Positions 11,696 to 22,186 are shown, counted from the first letter of the stretch. The stretch: 64,000 nucleotides of DNA from Priestia endophytica DSM 13796 (GCF_900115845.1 NZ_FOXX01000012.1:1-64000), one strand, 5' to 3'. A program made the numbers and translations. Notes: a model not told the origin generated them from the sequence alone.

Positions 11696-12460
11696 GTGAG
11701 AAGTAGAGTTCTCGCTTTATGCCTTGTTGCTCTCTTTTTTCTAAGCGGCTGTACTGAGGTTCAGGAGCCTATTACAAGAGAGAGTGAAGGACTGTGGAAC
11801 GAGTATGTTGTTTACCCCATTTCACAAACGATCATCTACCTTGCTCAACTCTTTGGGAATAACTTTGGCATAGCAATTATTATCGTTACTGTTATGATTA
11901 GGGTTCTTATTTTCCCATTGATGGTGAAACAGATAAGAAATACAAAAGCAATGGGAGCTCTTCAGCCTGAGATTGAGAAGTTGAAAGAGCAGTATCCAGA
12001 TAAAGATGCTCATTCACAGCAACAACTCCAAGAAAAGATGATGGAACTTTTTAGCCATTATAATGTGAATCCACTATCTGGTTGTTTACCAATTTTAATT
12101 CAAATGCCTATTCTCATTGCTTTTTTTCATGCTATTACGAGAACAAAGGAAATTTCCGAAAATAATTTTCTTTGGATGAACTTAGGTAGCCCTGATCCAT
12201 ACTATTTTCTGCCTATCATTGCAGGCATTACTACTTATATGGGCCAAAAACTGATTATGGCAGGAGCTGAGAATGATAATCCACAGATGGCTATGATGCT
12301 TTGGGTTATGCCTGTTATGATTGTTATTTTTGCTTTGAATTTTCCTGCTGCTCTTTCTCTTTATTGGAGTATTGGCAACATTTTTATGATTGCTCAAAGC
12401 TTCTTTGTTAAAGATCATATTGAAAAGAGAACAGCAACTCTTCTAAAAACAACAGAATAA
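11696..12460 (+). CDS. spoIIIJ: Membrane protein insertase YidC1 / SpoIIIJ
   Basis: Oxa1/YidC-family insertase, needed in Bacillus for membrane protein assembly and for sigma-G activation in the forespore. The 254 residues start with a lipoprotein signal peptide whose lipobox is LSGC (Cys19). Five membrane spans follow, with the conserved block NPLSGCLPILIQMPI. The start codon is GTG with GGAGGGAAAAC upstream. The jag/khpB gene that normally follows in Bacillus is missing: a terminator comes 8 bases after the stop, and the next gene is mnmE. Confidence 0.95.
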   Translation: MRSRVLALCLVALFFLSGCTEVQEPITRESEGLWNEYVVYPISQTIIYLAQLFGNNFGIAIIIVTVMIRVLIFPLMVKQIRNTKAMGALQPEIEKLKEQYPDKDAHSQQQLQEKMMELFSHYNVNPLSGCLPILIQMPILIAFFHAITRTKEISENNFLWMNLGSPDPYYFLPIIAGITTYMGQKLIMAGAENDNPQMAMMLWVMPVMIVIFALNFPAALSLYWSIGNIFMIAQSFFVKDHIEKRTATLLKTTE

Positions 12461-12467
12461 TCAAAAA

Positions 12468-12500
12468 AAGCTTGAGGGAGTCCTCAAGCTTCTTTTTTTA
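12468..12500 (+). terminator. spoIIIJ terminator
   Basis: A 10-bp stem AAGCTTGAGG/CCTCAAGCTT with a four-base loop is followed by a T run. It closes the rnpA-spoIIIJ unit. Confidence 0.88.
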
Positions 12501-12523
12501 AAAAAGATATTGTGAAAGAATTG

Positions 12524-12580
12524 TTATCCACATGTTAATAATGTAGAATAGAAATGTTTTTTACAAAACAATGTGTATAA
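12524..12580. promoter_or_regulatory. Two DnaA boxes before mnmE
   Basis: TTATCCACA (12524-12532) and TGTGTATAA (12572-12580) both fit TTATNCACA exactly and lie in the noncoding gap before mnmE. They may give DnaA a role in mnmE-mnmG transcription, or add to DnaA titration near oriC. Confidence 0.6.
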
Positions 12581-12698
12581 CTTTCAACAAAAGACAATTT
12601 TGTCTATTATAGATTTATGTTACTCTAATATATTAGAGCTTTATTTTACACAAAATCATTGTTTTTTATAGATAGAATATCGAAAAGAGGTGAAAAAT

Positions 12699-14087
12699 AT
12701 GCTTGAACTTGATACAATTGCAGCCATTTCAACTCCAATGGGAGAAGGAGCTATTGCTATTGTAAGATTGAGCGGCCAAGAGGCAATTTCTATTGGGGAT
12801 AAAGTTTTTCAAAGTCCAAATGGTAAACGTCTAAGTAATGTTCCATCACATACGATTAACTATGGCCATATTAAAGATCCAGCTACAGATGAAATTGTTG
12901 AAGAAGTAATGGTGTCTGTTATGAAAGGACCTAAAACCTTTACAAGAGAAGATCTTATCGAAATCAACTGCCACGGTGGTATTGTTTCCGTAAATCGAGT
13001 GCTGCAACTCGTTCTCTCACAAGGAGCTCGTTTAGCAGAGCCTGGTGAGTTTACGAAACGTGCTTTCCTAAATGGTCGTATTGACCTTTCTCAAGCAGAA
13101 GGCGTTATGGATTTAATTCGTGCTAAAACAGATCGTGCCATGAATGTGGCGTTAGGTCAAGTTGAAGGGCGACTTTCGAAGCTTGTTCGTCATCTTCGTC
13201 AAGAAATCCTTGAAACACTTGCACATGTTGAAGTGAACATTGATTATCCTGAGTACGATGATGTAGAAGAAATGACCCATAATGTGTTAATTGAGAAAGC
13301 AACAGGTGTGAAAAGTGAGATCGAAAAACTGTTGAGAACTTCTCAACAAGGGAAAATTTTGCGCGAAGGTCTTGGGACTGTTATTGTAGGACGTCCAAAC
13401 GTCGGTAAATCATCCCTTTTAAATAGCCTTGTACATGATACAAAAGCTATTGTAACAGATGTACCAGGAACAACTCGAGATGTAATTGAAGAGTATGTAA
13501 ATGTAAGAGGAGTACCGCTTCGCCTTGTCGATACAGCAGGAATTCGCGAAACAGAAGACATCGTTGAGCGAATTGGTGTAGAACGTTCTCGTGAGTATTT
13601 AAAAAAAGCAGATTTAATTTTGCTTGTCCTTAACTACCATGATGACCTTACACAAGAAGATGAGCATCTTTTTGAAGCTGTGAGCGGTATGGACTATATT
13701 GTTATTATTAATAAAACAGATCTAGAACAAAAAATTGATTTAGAACGTGTGAAAACTCTTGCAGATGGAAAACCAGTCATTTCAACTTCTCTTCTTCAAG
13801 AGCAAGGGATTGATGAGCTAGAAGAAGCTATCTCTTCTCTTTTCTTTGAAAGCGGAGTTGAAGGACAGGATTTAACATATGTATCAAATACGCGTCACGT
13901 AGCGCTTTTAAATCAGGCGAAAAATTCGATTGATGAAGCAATTATGGGAATTGAGAGCGGTGTTCCAATTGACATTGTCCAAATTGATTTAACACGTACG
14001 TGGGAGCTTTTAGGTGAAATTATCGGAGATGCTGTTCACGAAAGTTTAATTGACCAGCTGTTCTCTCAATTTTGTTTAGGAAAATAA
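12699..14087 (+). CDS. mnmE: tRNA modification GTPase MnmE
   Basis: With MnmG, builds the cmnm5 modification on wobble uridine 34 of certain tRNAs. The 462 residues have an N-terminal formyl-THF-binding domain ([16 protein letters not shown]), a helical domain, and an inserted G domain with [26 protein letters not shown] and NKTD. The C-terminal end is FCLGK, where CIGK is usual; the key cysteine is present. The ATG at 12699 is preferred, with AGAGGTG upstream. mnmG follows after 17 bases. Confidence 0.97.
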   Translation: MLELDTIAAISTPMGEGAIAIVRLSGQEAISIGDKVFQSPNGKRLSNVPSHTINYGHIKDPATDEIVEEVMVSVMKGPKTFTREDLIEINCHGGIVSVNRVLQLVLSQGARLAEPGEFTKRAFLNGRIDLSQAEGVMDLIRAKTDRAMNVALGQVEGRLSKLVRHLRQEILETLAHVEVNIDYPEYDDVEEMTHNVLIEKATGVKSEIEKLLRTSQQGKILREGLGTVIVGRPNVGKSSLLNSLVHDTKAIVTDVPGTTRDVIEEYVNVRGVPLRLVDTAGIRETEDIVERIGVERSREYLKKADLILLVLNYHDDLTQEDEHLFEAVSGMDYIVIINKTDLEQKIDLERVKTLADGKPVISTSLLQEQGIDELEEAISSLFFESGVEGQDLTYVSNTRHVALLNQAKNSIDEAIMGIESGVPIDIVQIDLTRTWELLGEIIGDAVHESLIDQLFSQFCLGK

Positions 14088-14104
14088 GGAGGAATACGCA
14101 AGAT

Positions 14105-16003
14105 ATGCAACAATATGAAGCAGGAAATTATGATGTTGTTGTCATTGGGGCAGGTCATGCTGGCTGTGAAGCTGGATTAGCTTCTGCTCGCCTTGGGGCT
14201 AAAACACTTGTACTCACTCTGAACTTAGATATGGTTGCTTTCATGCCTTGTAACCCATCTGTAGGCGGTCCTGCTAAAGGAATCGTTGTTCGCGAGATTG
14301 ATGCGCTTGGTGGAGAGATGGGCCGCAACATTGATAAAACATATATTCAAATGCGTATGCTGAACACAGGCAAAGGTCCTGCTGTTCGAGCGCTACGTGC
14401 ACAAGCTGATAAATTCTCTTATCAACATGAAATGAAAAAAACATTAGAAGAAGAACCAAACCTTACGCTTATGCAAGGAATGGTTGAAAAACTTCTTGTG
14501 GAAGATGGAGAATGTAAAGGTGTTATTACAAACACTGGAGCCATCTACAGATCGAAGACGGTTGTCATTACAACAGGAACATTCTTGCGTGGGAAAATTA
14601 TTCTTGGACAGCTTCAATACTCCAGTGGGCCAAATAATCAGCAGCCTTCTATTCATTTGTCTGAGCATTTAGAGGAACTTGGATTTGATCTTGTTCGTTT
14701 TAAAACAGGAACACCACCTCGCGTAAAGAGTCAGTCCATTGATTACAGCAAAACAGAGATTCAGCCTGGTGATGAATCACCACGAGCTTTCTCTTACGAA
14801 ACAACGCAATATATTACAGATCAGCTTCCATGCTGGTTAACATATACAAGTGAGCGTACACACCAAATTATTGATGAAAACCTACATCTTTCACCAATGT
14901 ATTCTGGCATGATTAAAGGAACAGGACCTCGTTACTGTCCATCAATTGAAGATAAAGTGGTTCGTTTTAATGATAAACCTCGTCATCAAATTTTCCTTGA
15001 GCCAGAAGGTCGTAACACACAAGAAGTATATGTTCAAGGGTTATCCACAAGTCTACCTGAACATGTTCAACGCGAAATGTTATCAACAATCCCAGGTCTT
15101 GAAAATGTGGAAATGATGCGTCCAGGTTATGCTATCGAATACGATGCAATTGTACCAACACAACTTTGGCCAACACTTGAAACAAAACGTGTGAAAAACC
15201 TTTATACAGCAGGTCAGATTAATGGAACATCTGGATATGAAGAAGCTGCAGGACAAGGAATTATGGCAGGGATTAATGCAGGTCTTCGTGCATTAGAGCG
15301 AGAGGAGTTAATTCTTAGTCGTTCAGATGCGTACATCGGTGTTTTAATCGATGACCTTGTTACAAAAGGAACAAATGAACCTTATCGTTTGTTAACATCT
15401 CGTGCTGAGTATCGCCTTCTTCTTCGTCATGATAATGCAGACCTTCGTCTAACAGATATTGGTCATAAACTTGGATTGATCTCTGAAGAACGCTATGAGA
15501 AATTTAATACTAAAAAAGCAGAGATTGAAGAAGAAAAGAAACGTTTATATAACACAATTATTAAAGCAACGGACGAAGTTCAAGAAGTGATTCGAGAAGC
15601 AGGGGGAACAGAGCTAAAAGATGCTGTTCGTGCTTCAGACTTATTAAAGCGTCCTGAAATGACATATAGTGCGGTTAAAAAACTTGTTCCAGCTGATAAG
15701 GAACTTGATTTTGATGTTGAAGAACAAGTTGAAATTCAGACAAAATACGAAGGCTACATTCAAAAGTCATTGCAACAAGTAGAACGTCTGAAAAAACTTG
15801 AGAATAAAAAAATTCCAGATGGCATTGATTATGAGGCAATTACAGGCTTAGCAACAGAAGCTCGTCAAAAACTAAAACAAGTTCGCCCACTTACGGTTGC
15901 TCAAGCTTCTCGTATTTCAGGGGTTAACCCAGCAGACATTTCAATTTTACTTGTTTATATTGAACAAGGACGTATTGCAAAAGTCTCAAATGAATCTAAT
16001 TAA
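14105..16003 (+). CDS. mnmG: tRNA uridine-5-carboxymethylaminomethyl(34) synthase MnmG
   Basis: FAD-dependent partner of MnmE. The 632 residues begin with a dinucleotide-binding motif ([20 protein letters not shown]). Family blocks follow: [21 protein letters not shown], the catalytic-cysteine region [10 protein letters not shown], and [18 protein letters not shown]. The C-terminal helical domain contacts MnmE. The ATG at 14105 has AAGGAGG about 10 bases upstream. Confidence 0.98.
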   Translation: MQQYEAGNYDVVVIGAGHAGCEAGLASARLGAKTLVLTLNLDMVAFMPCNPSVGGPAKGIVVREIDALGGEMGRNIDKTYIQMRMLNTGKGPAVRALRAQADKFSYQHEMKKTLEEEPNLTLMQGMVEKLLVEDGECKGVITNTGAIYRSKTVVITTGTFLRGKIILGQLQYSSGPNNQQPSIHLSEHLEELGFDLVRFKTGTPPRVKSQSIDYSKTEIQPGDESPRAFSYETTQYITDQLPCWLTYTSERTHQIIDENLHLSPMYSGMIKGTGPRYCPSIEDKVVRFNDKPRHQIFLEPEGRNTQEVYVQGLSTSLPEHVQREMLSTIPGLENVEMMRPGYAIEYDAIVPTQLWPTLETKRVKNLYTAGQINGTSGYEEAAGQGIMAGINAGLRALEREELILSRSDAYIGVLIDDLVTKGTNEPYRLLTSRAEYRLLLRHDNADLRLTDIGHKLGLISEERYEKFNTKKAEIEEEKKRLYNTIIKATDEVQEVIREAGGTELKDAVRASDLLKRPEMTYSAVKKLVPADKELDFDVEEQVEIQTKYEGYIQKSLQQVERLKKLENKKIPDGIDYEAITGLATEARQKLKQVRPLTVAQASRISGVNPADISILLVYIEQGRIAKVSNESN

Positions 16004-16035
16004 ATTTATAAATTAAGTTGAAAGGAATTTACCTA

Positions 16036-16752
16036 ATGAATTCTACCCAATTTCAACAGTTGCTGGAGGCGAAAGGGATTTCTCTTTCGTCTCATCAACT
16101 TCATCAGTTTGAACAATACTTCCACATTCTTGTTGAATGGAATGAAAAAATGAATTTAACAGGCATTACAGAGAAAGAAGCCGTATATGAGAAACATTTT
16201 TTTGATTCTATTTCAGCCTCTTTTTTTGTTGATTTTAAATCTCTACATACACTTTGCGATGTAGGCGCAGGAGCAGGTTTTCCAAGTATTCCTCTTAAAA
16301 TTTGTTTCCCTCATCTTCATGTTAGCATTGTTGATTCCTTAAAAAAGCGAATTGGTTTTTTAGATCATCTTGTTTCTCAGTTAGGGTTGGACAATGTATC
16401 TCTTTATCACGATAGAGCTGAGATTTTTGGGAAAAAAGAGCAGTTTCGTGAGAAATTTGACGCTGTAACAGCAAGAGCTGTCGCGCGTATTTCAGTTTTG
16501 AACGAATTTTGTCTTCCACTTGTTAAGAAAAATGGCACATTTATTGCAATGAAAGGTGCTAGTGCTCAAGAAGAGCTCCAAAATGGTGAAAAATCACTTG
16601 AAGTTCTAGGTGGTAAACTTCGTGAAATCCATCATTTCACACTTCCGTTTGAAGAAAGTGAACGCTACATTGTGACAATTGATAAAGTAAAAGCTACACC
16701 TAAAAAATATCCACGCAAGCCAGGCGTTCCAATCAAAACACCAATTGAATAA
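16036..16752 (+). CDS. rsmG: 16S rRNA (guanine527-N7)-methyltransferase RsmG
   Basis: SAM-dependent methyltransferase of the small ribosomal subunit. The 238 residues (B. subtilis 239) contain the SAM-binding motif [25 protein letters not shown], and the ARAVA block. The ATG at 16036 ([10 protein letters not shown]) has AAAGG 9 bases upstream; an earlier in-frame start at 16018 lacks family support. Loss of RsmG gives low-level streptomycin resistance in Bacillus; the gene looks intact. Confidence 0.97.
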   Translation: MNSTQFQQLLEAKGISLSSHQLHQFEQYFHILVEWNEKMNLTGITEKEAVYEKHFFDSISASFFVDFKSLHTLCDVGAGAGFPSIPLKICFPHLHVSIVDSLKKRIGFLDHLVSQLGLDNVSLYHDRAEIFGKKEQFREKFDAVTARAVARISVLNEFCLPLVKKNGTFIAMKGASAQEELQNGEKSLEVLGGKLREIHHFTLPFEESERYIVTIDKVKATPKKYPRKPGVPIKTPIE

Positions 16753-16768
16753 TGTTTCATATGAAACG
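16753..16768. promoter_or_regulatory. parS-like palindrome
   Basis: TGTTTCATATGAAACG matches the Bacillus parS consensus TGTTTCACGTGAAACA at 13 of 16 positions and keeps a perfect dyad. It lies in the rsmG-noc gap. It may be a weak ParB site or an operator for noc. Confidence 0.4.
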
Positions 16769-16860
16769 TATTGAAAAATTTTAAGCTACGAATCAAGAAG
16801 GAAATTTAGACCGTATATCGAATTATGTAAGAGGGATTTTCCTTAAGGTGGTGTTGGACA

Positions 16861-17715
16861 ATGAAATCTGCTTTTTCTCGCTTTTTTAATTTGAAAGACA
16901 AGCCAGAAGAGCATGAGATTGATATTGAGGAAAAGGAAATACGTGATGAAGTTAAGGAGTTGCCTGTTAGTCAAATTAGCCCAAACCGTTATCAGCCACG
17001 TACTATTTTCCAGGAAAATAAGATAGAAGAGCTTGCTCAAACAATCCGCACTCACGGTATTATCCAGCCGATTATTGTTCGGAAAATGACAGAGGGGCAC
17101 TTCGAGATTATTGCCGGGGAAAGAAGATGGAGAGCTGTGCAATCTCTAGGATGGTTGACCATTCCAGCTATTGTAAAGCAGTTCAATGATACAGAAACAG
17201 CTTCTGTTGCCCTTATTGAGAACCTTCAGCGTGAGGAACTTACTCCAATTGAAGAAGCGGTAGCATATGCAAAGTTGATAGAGCTTCACAATTTGACACA
17301 AGAAGCATTAGCTCAAAGGTTAGGTAAAGGTCAATCCACAATTGCTAACAAGCTTAGACTTCTAAAACTTCCTGAAGAGGTTCAGGATAGCATCCGCCAA
17401 AAGCTAATTACAGAACGTCATGCAAGAGCTTTAATTTCCTTGAAAATTCCGCAGAAGCAAGTTGAACTACTGCATGAGATCATTGAGAAGAACCTAAATG
17501 TGAAGCAAACAGAAGATCGAATTGTGCAGTTATTAGACGGAACAAAACGAAAAGCAAAACCAAAGCGAAAAGCTTTTAGCAAAGATACTCGAATTGCGAT
17601 GAACACAATTCGTCAATCACTAACAATGGTACAAGATAGCGGCATTACGTTAAATTCTGAAGAAGAAGAGTTTGATGACTATTATCAATTTACAATTCGA
17701 ATTCCGAAAAAATAG
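16861..17715 (+). CDS. noc: Nucleoid occlusion protein Noc
   Basis: ParB paralogue that binds Noc sites and membranes and keeps FtsZ from dividing over the nucleoid. The 284 residues have an N-terminal amphipathic segment ([11 protein letters not shown]), which in the family is the membrane-targeting helix. The ParB CTPase domain follows ([41 protein letters not shown]), then the DNA-binding KorB-type helix-turn-helix ([19 protein letters not shown]) and a dimerisation tail. Its position before soj, and the second ParB-like gene at 18633, distinguish Noc from Spo0J. Confidence 0.95.
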   Translation: MKSAFSRFFNLKDKPEEHEIDIEEKEIRDEVKELPVSQISPNRYQPRTIFQENKIEELAQTIRTHGIIQPIIVRKMTEGHFEIIAGERRWRAVQSLGWLTIPAIVKQFNDTETASVALIENLQREELTPIEEAVAYAKLIELHNLTQEALAQRLGKGQSTIANKLRLLKLPEEVQDSIRQKLITERHARALISLKIPQKQVELLHEIIEKNLNVKQTEDRIVQLLDGTKRKAKPKRKAFSKDTRIAMNTIRQSLTMVQDSGITLNSEEEEFDDYYQFTIRIPKK

Positions 17716-17878
17716 AAAGTAGTCGTTTCTTATAGACTTGATGCATAGCAAACGTTGTCCTCATCGTCCCTAGTTTTGATGAGGTTTTTCCCTTTCCGAA
17801 AGAGATTTTAGAAAATTCGTGATAAACTATCAATAAGAGTTTCATTATTCCAATGTTAAATAAAGGGTAGGTGACAGC

Positions 17879-18661
17879 ATGGGGAAAATCATCGCGGTTG
17901 CTAACCAAAAGGGTGGAGTTGGTAAAACAACTACGGCTGTTAATCTTGGGGCATGTCTTGCGGCCCAAAACCATCAAGTTTTACTCGTAGACAGTGATCC
18001 GCAGGGAAATGCTACAAGTGGGGTTGGTATTGAAAAAGGAGATGTAGAACAGTGCATTTATGATGTACTTACAGAAGATGTTGAACCAAGACAAGTGGTT
18101 TATCCAACAGGTGTAGAAAATCTTCACATCTTGCCTGCTACAATTCAGTTAGCAGGTGCAGAAATTGAGCTTGTTTCAACTATTTCTAGGGAAGTTCGTC
18201 TAAAACGAGCACTTGATACAGTAAAAGAACACTATGATTATATTGTGATTGACTGTCCGCCTTCTTTAGGGTTGTTAACAATAAATGCATTAACAGCCGC
18301 GGATTCTGTTTTGATTCCTGTCCAATGTGAGTACTATGCTTTAGAAGGTCTTAGTCAGTTATTGAACACAGTGCGCCTTGTACAAAAACACCTGAATAAA
18401 GCTCTTAAAATTGAAGGTGTTCTACTTACAATGCTTGATGCGCGTACAAATTTAGGGCTGCAAGTTACAGAGGAAGTTAAAAAGTACTTTAGAGATAAAG
18501 TGTATCAAACGATTATTCCGAGAAATGTTCGCTTAAGCGAAGCGCCTAGTCATGGTGCACCTATTATTTTATATGACCATAAATCTCGCGGAGCAGAAGT
18601 TTATATGGAGCTTGCAAAGGAAGTGATTTACAATGGGAAAAGGATTGGGGAAAGGAATTAA
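17879..18661 (+). CDS. soj: Chromosome partitioning ATPase Soj (ParA)
   Basis: Deviant Walker ATPase that acts with Spo0J and also modulates DnaA. The 260 residues carry the deviant Walker A motif NQKGGVGKTTTAVNL, a Walker A' aspartate in LLVDSDPQGNATSG, and VIDCPPSLGLLT. The ATG has GGTAGGTG upstream. Its 3' end overlaps spo0J by 29 bases, indicating translational coupling. Confidence 0.97.
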   Translation: MGKIIAVANQKGGVGKTTTAVNLGACLAAQNHQVLLVDSDPQGNATSGVGIEKGDVEQCIYDVLTEDVEPRQVVYPTGVENLHILPATIQLAGAEIELVSTISREVRLKRALDTVKEHYDYIVIDCPPSLGLLTINALTAADSVLIPVQCEYYALEGLSQLLNTVRLVQKHLNKALKIEGVLLTMLDARTNLGLQVTEEVKKYFRDKVYQTIIPRNVRLSEAPSHGAPIILYDHKSRGAEVYMELAKEVIYNGKRIGERN

Positions 18662-19478
18662 CGCTCTTTTTTCTACTTATGACGAAAAAACGGATGAAAC
18701 AGTACAAGAGATTCCGTTACGTGAACTTCGACCAAATCCATATCAGCCTCGGAAAATCTTTCATGAAGAAGCGATTCAGGAATTAAAAGAATCAATTGAA
18801 CAGCATGGTATTCTTCAGCCGATTGTAGCACGGAAAAGTATTAAAGGATATGAGATTGTAGTTGGGGAGAGAAGATACAGGGCAGCAACAGAAGCAGGAC
18901 TTGAAGTTGTTCCTGTTATTGTTCGGGAGTTAACAGAGAAGCAAATGATGGAGCTTGCTCTCTTAGAAAATCTTCAACGTGAAGATTTAACTCCAATTGA
19001 AGAAGGTATTGCTTACCAAACTTTAATCAATCAGCTTGAAATGACCCAAGAACAGCTTGCTTCTCGTTTAGGTAAGAGCAGACCGCATATTTCTAACCAT
19101 TTAAGACTATTAAATTTGCCTCAAGAAGTACAAGGGTATTTAACAGAAGGAAAGCTTTCTATGGGACATGGACGTGCTTTATTGGGAGTAAAGGACAAGT
19201 CCCTTCTCGTAAAGTTAGCTCAAAAAGTGGTAGAAGAGAAGTGGAACGTTCGCTATCTTGAACAATATATTACAAAATTAAATAAAGAAGAAAGTCAGAA
19301 GGAAGATACACAGAAGCCAAAGAAAGATCTTTTCTTAAAAGAAAGTGAAACTCGCTTGAGAGAGCGATTTGGAACATCTGTTCATATTACACAACATAAG
19401 AAAAAAGGGAAAATTGAGATTGAGTTTTTCTCACCTGATGATTTAAACCGTCTTTTAGACTTGCTTCAAATGAAATAA
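18633..19478 (+). CDS. spo0J: Chromosome partitioning protein Spo0J (ParB)
   Basis: CTP-dependent DNA clamp that loads at parS, spreads, and recruits SMC. The 281 residues begin MGKGLGKGINALFS, with the CTP-binding motifs PYQPRK, HGILQPIV, GERRYRAA and LLENLQREDLTPIEE. The helix-turn-helix LASRLGKSRPHISNHLRLL and a C-terminal dimerisation domain follow. The start overlaps soj. No parS consensus was found within spo0J itself; a good one lies in walK at 36003. Confidence 0.97.
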   Translation: MGKGLGKGINALFSTYDEKTDETVQEIPLRELRPNPYQPRKIFHEEAIQELKESIEQHGILQPIVARKSIKGYEIVVGERRYRAATEAGLEVVPVIVRELTEKQMMELALLENLQREDLTPIEEGIAYQTLINQLEMTQEQLASRLGKSRPHISNHLRLLNLPQEVQGYLTEGKLSMGHGRALLGVKDKSLLVKLAQKVVEEKWNVRYLEQYITKLNKEESQKEDTQKPKKDLFLKESETRLRERFGTSVHITQHKKKGKIEIEFFSPDDLNRLLDLLQMK

Positions 19479-19514
19479 AGAACCGCTACACATGTTGATG
19501 TGTAGCGGTTCTTT
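19477..19514. terminator. Bidirectional terminator between spo0J and yyaC
   Basis: A 17-bp stem (AAAGAACCGCTACACAT with its complement) has a GTTG loop and A/T ends on both sides, so it can stop transcripts from both converging genes. Confidence 0.88.
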
Positions 19515-20145
19515 ACGTTTCCTTCAATGTTGGGGGAACTTTGAGTAATGTTGGTTTGCGAATACGTTGCATTTCTTTTCCTGCAAGTGTTATCCCTTCT
19601 GTAATCATATCAGCCATGCTCATTACAAGGTGAAGCCTTGTATTCTGAAGAACAAAGAACTCCATCAAACCACTTACGTTTACAATTCCTGCAATATGAA
19701 TGTCCCCAACAGGTGAGAGGTTTTTATTCACTCCTGCTCCTGGTTTGACAGGACCAATCCCTAAAGTTACAGTTCCAATATTTTTACTTCTCCCTAGGCA
19801 AGCATCAATTCCAATAATAAAAGGTTTCACGTGAAGCTTTTGAATATGTTCTAGCATTTCATCAAGGTTAAGGGCATGAATAGGCTTGGCTAATGTGCCA
19901 TATACATGAAAAGGGGAGAAAGGTTGTTCTTGAAGTTTAGTACCGATTAATGGACCCAATGAGTCGCCTGTAGAACGATCTGTTCCAATACAAACAAAGA
20001 CAATTGAACGGTGAGGTGAAAGTGGAGCAAGCTCTGTGAGTAACCGTTCAGCAAGTTTCTCACTTGCTAAGCTTTCATCATGAGCAACACGGAATAGAGA
20101 TTTTGATTTATCAAATAAAGAATGCTTTAGATTCATAGGGTCCAC
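19513..20145 (-). CDS. yyaC: Sporulation protein YyaC (DUF1256)
   Basis: 210-residue protein of the DUF1256/YyaC family, related to the germination protease fold and expressed in the forespore in B. subtilis (205 residues). Visible family blocks are VFVCIGTDRSTGDSLGP, IGIDACLGRSKNIGTVTL and KPGAGVNKNLSPVGDIHIAG. It is the only minus-strand gene between oriC and rlmH. Its role is known only as sporulation-associated. Confidence 0.9.
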   Translation of the reverse strand: MDPMNLKHSLFDKSKSLFRVAHDESLASEKLAERLLTELAPLSPHRSIVFVCIGTDRSTGDSLGPLIGTKLQEQPFSPFHVYGTLAKPIHALNLDEMLEHIQKLHVKPFIIGIDACLGRSKNIGTVTLGIGPVKPGAGVNKNLSPVGDIHIAGIVNVSGLMEFFVLQNTRLHLVMSMADMITEGITLAGKEMQRIRKPTLLKVPPTLKET

Positions 20146-20224
20146 TCCTTACACATAGTAGTAACAGTATACGAATAAAACAAGCTTTCTATACGTATGA
20201 AGGGAAAGAAATGGGGGAAAGGGA

Positions 20225-21244
20225 ATGTGGAAATCAGGTTTTCAGTGGATTTTCTTAATTATGGGGACAATCATTGGTGCTGGCTATGCCTCTGGCCGAG
20301 AGCTATGGCAGTTCTTTGGAAAGGAAAGCGGGCTAGCTATAGTTTTATTCACTATTATCTTTTCTCTTTGCTGCTATACAATTATGAAAGTGAGTTATGA
20401 ACAAAAAACAGAACATTTTATGCCGTTATTAGAGAAACTAGTTGGTGCTAGGTGGGCCTCTATTTATGATATTTTAATCATGCTCTATCTTTTTACGACA
20501 ACGGTCGTTATGCTCGCAGGTGGAAGTACATCTCTAGAGGCATTTGGTTTTTCCTATTGGGGAGGCATGATTTTATTTTGTGTATGTATTGTTATTATCT
20601 TTTTTAAAGGTGTACAAGGTATGATTACGATAAATACGCTTTTAACTCCTCTTTTAATTTTAGGTTTATTGGCAACACTGCTTATTTTTATTGGGCATGA
20701 CCAAGGAGTAATGCCTCTCTTTGAAAAACTTCAGCGGAATTGGCCCTCTGCTTTTACTTTTACATCTTTAAATGTGCTTTCCCTTGTAGCTGTGCTAGCA
20801 GCTGTTGGAAAAAAGATTAAAAGTATAGAAGAAATTAAAATTGCAAGCATTGGGAGCGGCCTTATCATTGGATTTCTTTCTTTCATTTATAACCGTGCTT
20901 TATTGTTTGTGGAAAGTGAAATGAGTCATTACGAAATTCCACTTTTTGCAATTATGAAAAGTTTTCCTTATTTAATGTCATTCATAATGACCATTCTATT
21001 AATATCGGCTATATATACAACAGCTGTTTCTAGCATTCTTGGGTTTTTAGCTCGAATTAAAGAAGCCGTCGGATTACCTCTTCCTATCCTTGCTGTGTTA
21101 TTATTACTTATCATGGTTCCGTTTACAATGGTAGGGTTCTCAACGTTAATTGCTGTTCTTTACCCTATTTATGGGATTCTGAACCTTTATTTACTAGCAG
21201 GAATTTTAGCATATCCCATCATAAATCGGTACAAATCTGAATGA
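20225..21244 (+). CDS. YkvI-family membrane protein
   Basis: Hydrophobic protein of 339 residues with about ten predicted membrane spans. The N-terminus GTIIGAGYASGRELWQFFG resembles the broken first helix of LeuT-fold transporters and matches the YkvI family of Bacillus, whose substrate is unknown. The start ATG has a purine-rich GGGGGAAAGGG upstream. It is not part of the usual gene order between yyaC and ychF in B. subtilis. A transporter role is inference. Confidence 0.75.
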   Translation: MWKSGFQWIFLIMGTIIGAGYASGRELWQFFGKESGLAIVLFTIIFSLCCYTIMKVSYEQKTEHFMPLLEKLVGARWASIYDILIMLYLFTTTVVMLAGGSTSLEAFGFSYWGGMILFCVCIVIIFFKGVQGMITINTLLTPLLILGLLATLLIFIGHDQGVMPLFEKLQRNWPSAFTFTSLNVLSLVAVLAAVGKKIKSIEEIKIASIGSGLIIGFLSFIYNRALLFVESEMSHYEIPLFAIMKSFPYLMSFIMTILLISAIYTTAVSSILGFLARIKEAVGLPLPILAVLLLLIMVPFTMVGFSTLIAVLYPIYGILNLYLLAGILAYPIINRYKSE

Positions 21245-21310
21245 AAAGTTGCTAAAATATAAAGGAAGTTTTCTATCTTTCGGAACGAATAAGGGAAGGA
21301 AGAATAAAAA

Positions 21311-22186
21311 GTGAATGCAACGGAGAAAGCAATAGATAAATTTATCGCTTATTTATCCAATGAAGATCTATGGATCTTAATTGGGGAAAAATGTTTAAAA
21401 ATTATTTTAATTCTCGTTCTGTCTCTTCTTTTTATTAGAGTAGGAAAAGCTCTATTAAACAAATCTTTTGAAGTCAGGATGAAGAGTCCACTGCGAATTT
21501 CGGAAAGACGTGAAGCTACCATTAGTCGTCTGCTCCAAAATACGCTAACTTATTTTACGTACTTTGTTGCAATTGTTATGATTCTAGAGACGCTTTCCTT
21601 AGAAGTCCGAGCTCTTCTTGCAGGAGCAGGAGTTGTTGGACTTGCTATTGGATTTGGAGCCCAAAACTTAGTACGTGATATTATTACAGGTTTCTTTATT
21701 ATCTTTGAGGATCAGTTCTCAGTTGGAGACTATGTACGAATTACAAACTTTGAAGGAACTGTTGAAGAAATTGGAATTCGGACAACAAAAATTAAAAGCT
21801 GGACAGGAGAGCTTCACATTTTTCCAAATGGAAACATTACAGATGTGACAAACTTTTCTATCCATAATAGCATGGCTGTAGTTGATGTGAATATTTCATA
21901 TAAAGAAGATATCGAAAAAGCAGAGAAAGTGATTCTAGAACTTTTACCACAGCTTCCTGCTCGTTACGAAGATATGGTAAAAGAACCTGAACTTTTAGGA
22001 GTTCAAAGTTTGGGACCAACAGAAGTAATGATTAGGGTTGCTTGTGAAGTGAAACCAATGAAACATGTTCCAATTGCTAGAAAAATGCGCAAAGACATTA
22101 AAGGTGTTCTAGATGCGAATGGCATTCAAGTTCCATTTGCTCAAATGATGATGTACAATCCATCAAATAGCACAAAGCCCCTTTAA
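21311..22186 (+). CDS. Small-conductance mechanosensitive channel (MscS family)
   Basis: 291-residue channel of the short MscS type, related to B. subtilis YkuT. A first span (residues ~25-45) and a second (~78-98) precede the pore helix AGAGVVGLAIGFGAQNLVRDIITGF (glycine/alanine-packed TM3), followed by the beta domain (FSVGDYVRI...GTVEEIGIRTTKI) and the C-terminal alpha/beta cage. It opens under membrane tension after osmotic downshock. The start is GTG with GGAAGGAAG upstream. It leads directly into yyzM. Confidence 0.9.
   Translation: MNATEKAIDKFIAYLSNEDLWILIGEKCLKIILILVLSLLFIRVGKALLNKSFEVRMKSPLRISERREATISRLLQNTLTYFTYFVAIVMILETLSLEVRALLAGAGVVGLAIGFGAQNLVRDIITGFFIIFEDQFSVGDYVRITNFEGTVEEIGIRTTKIKSWTGELHIFPNGNITDVTNFSIHNSMAVVDVNISYKEDIEKAEKVILELLPQLPARYEDMVKEPELLGVQSLGPTEVMIRVACEVKPMKHVPIARKMRKDIKGVLDANGIQVPFAQMMMYNPSNSTKPL

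Noticed and set aside
15041-15049. TTATCCACA inside mnmG as a DnaA box
   Set aside because: Isolated single 9-mer in a coding sequence with no neighbours; expected by chance.
19823-19838. GGTTTCACGTGAAGCT in yyaC as a parS site
   Set aside because: 13 of 16 matches, but the right arm is broken and symmetry is lost; weaker than the walK site.
20197-20400. 67-codon frame overlapping the YkvI-like gene
   Set aside because: Out of frame with the conserved transmembrane protein and without family features.
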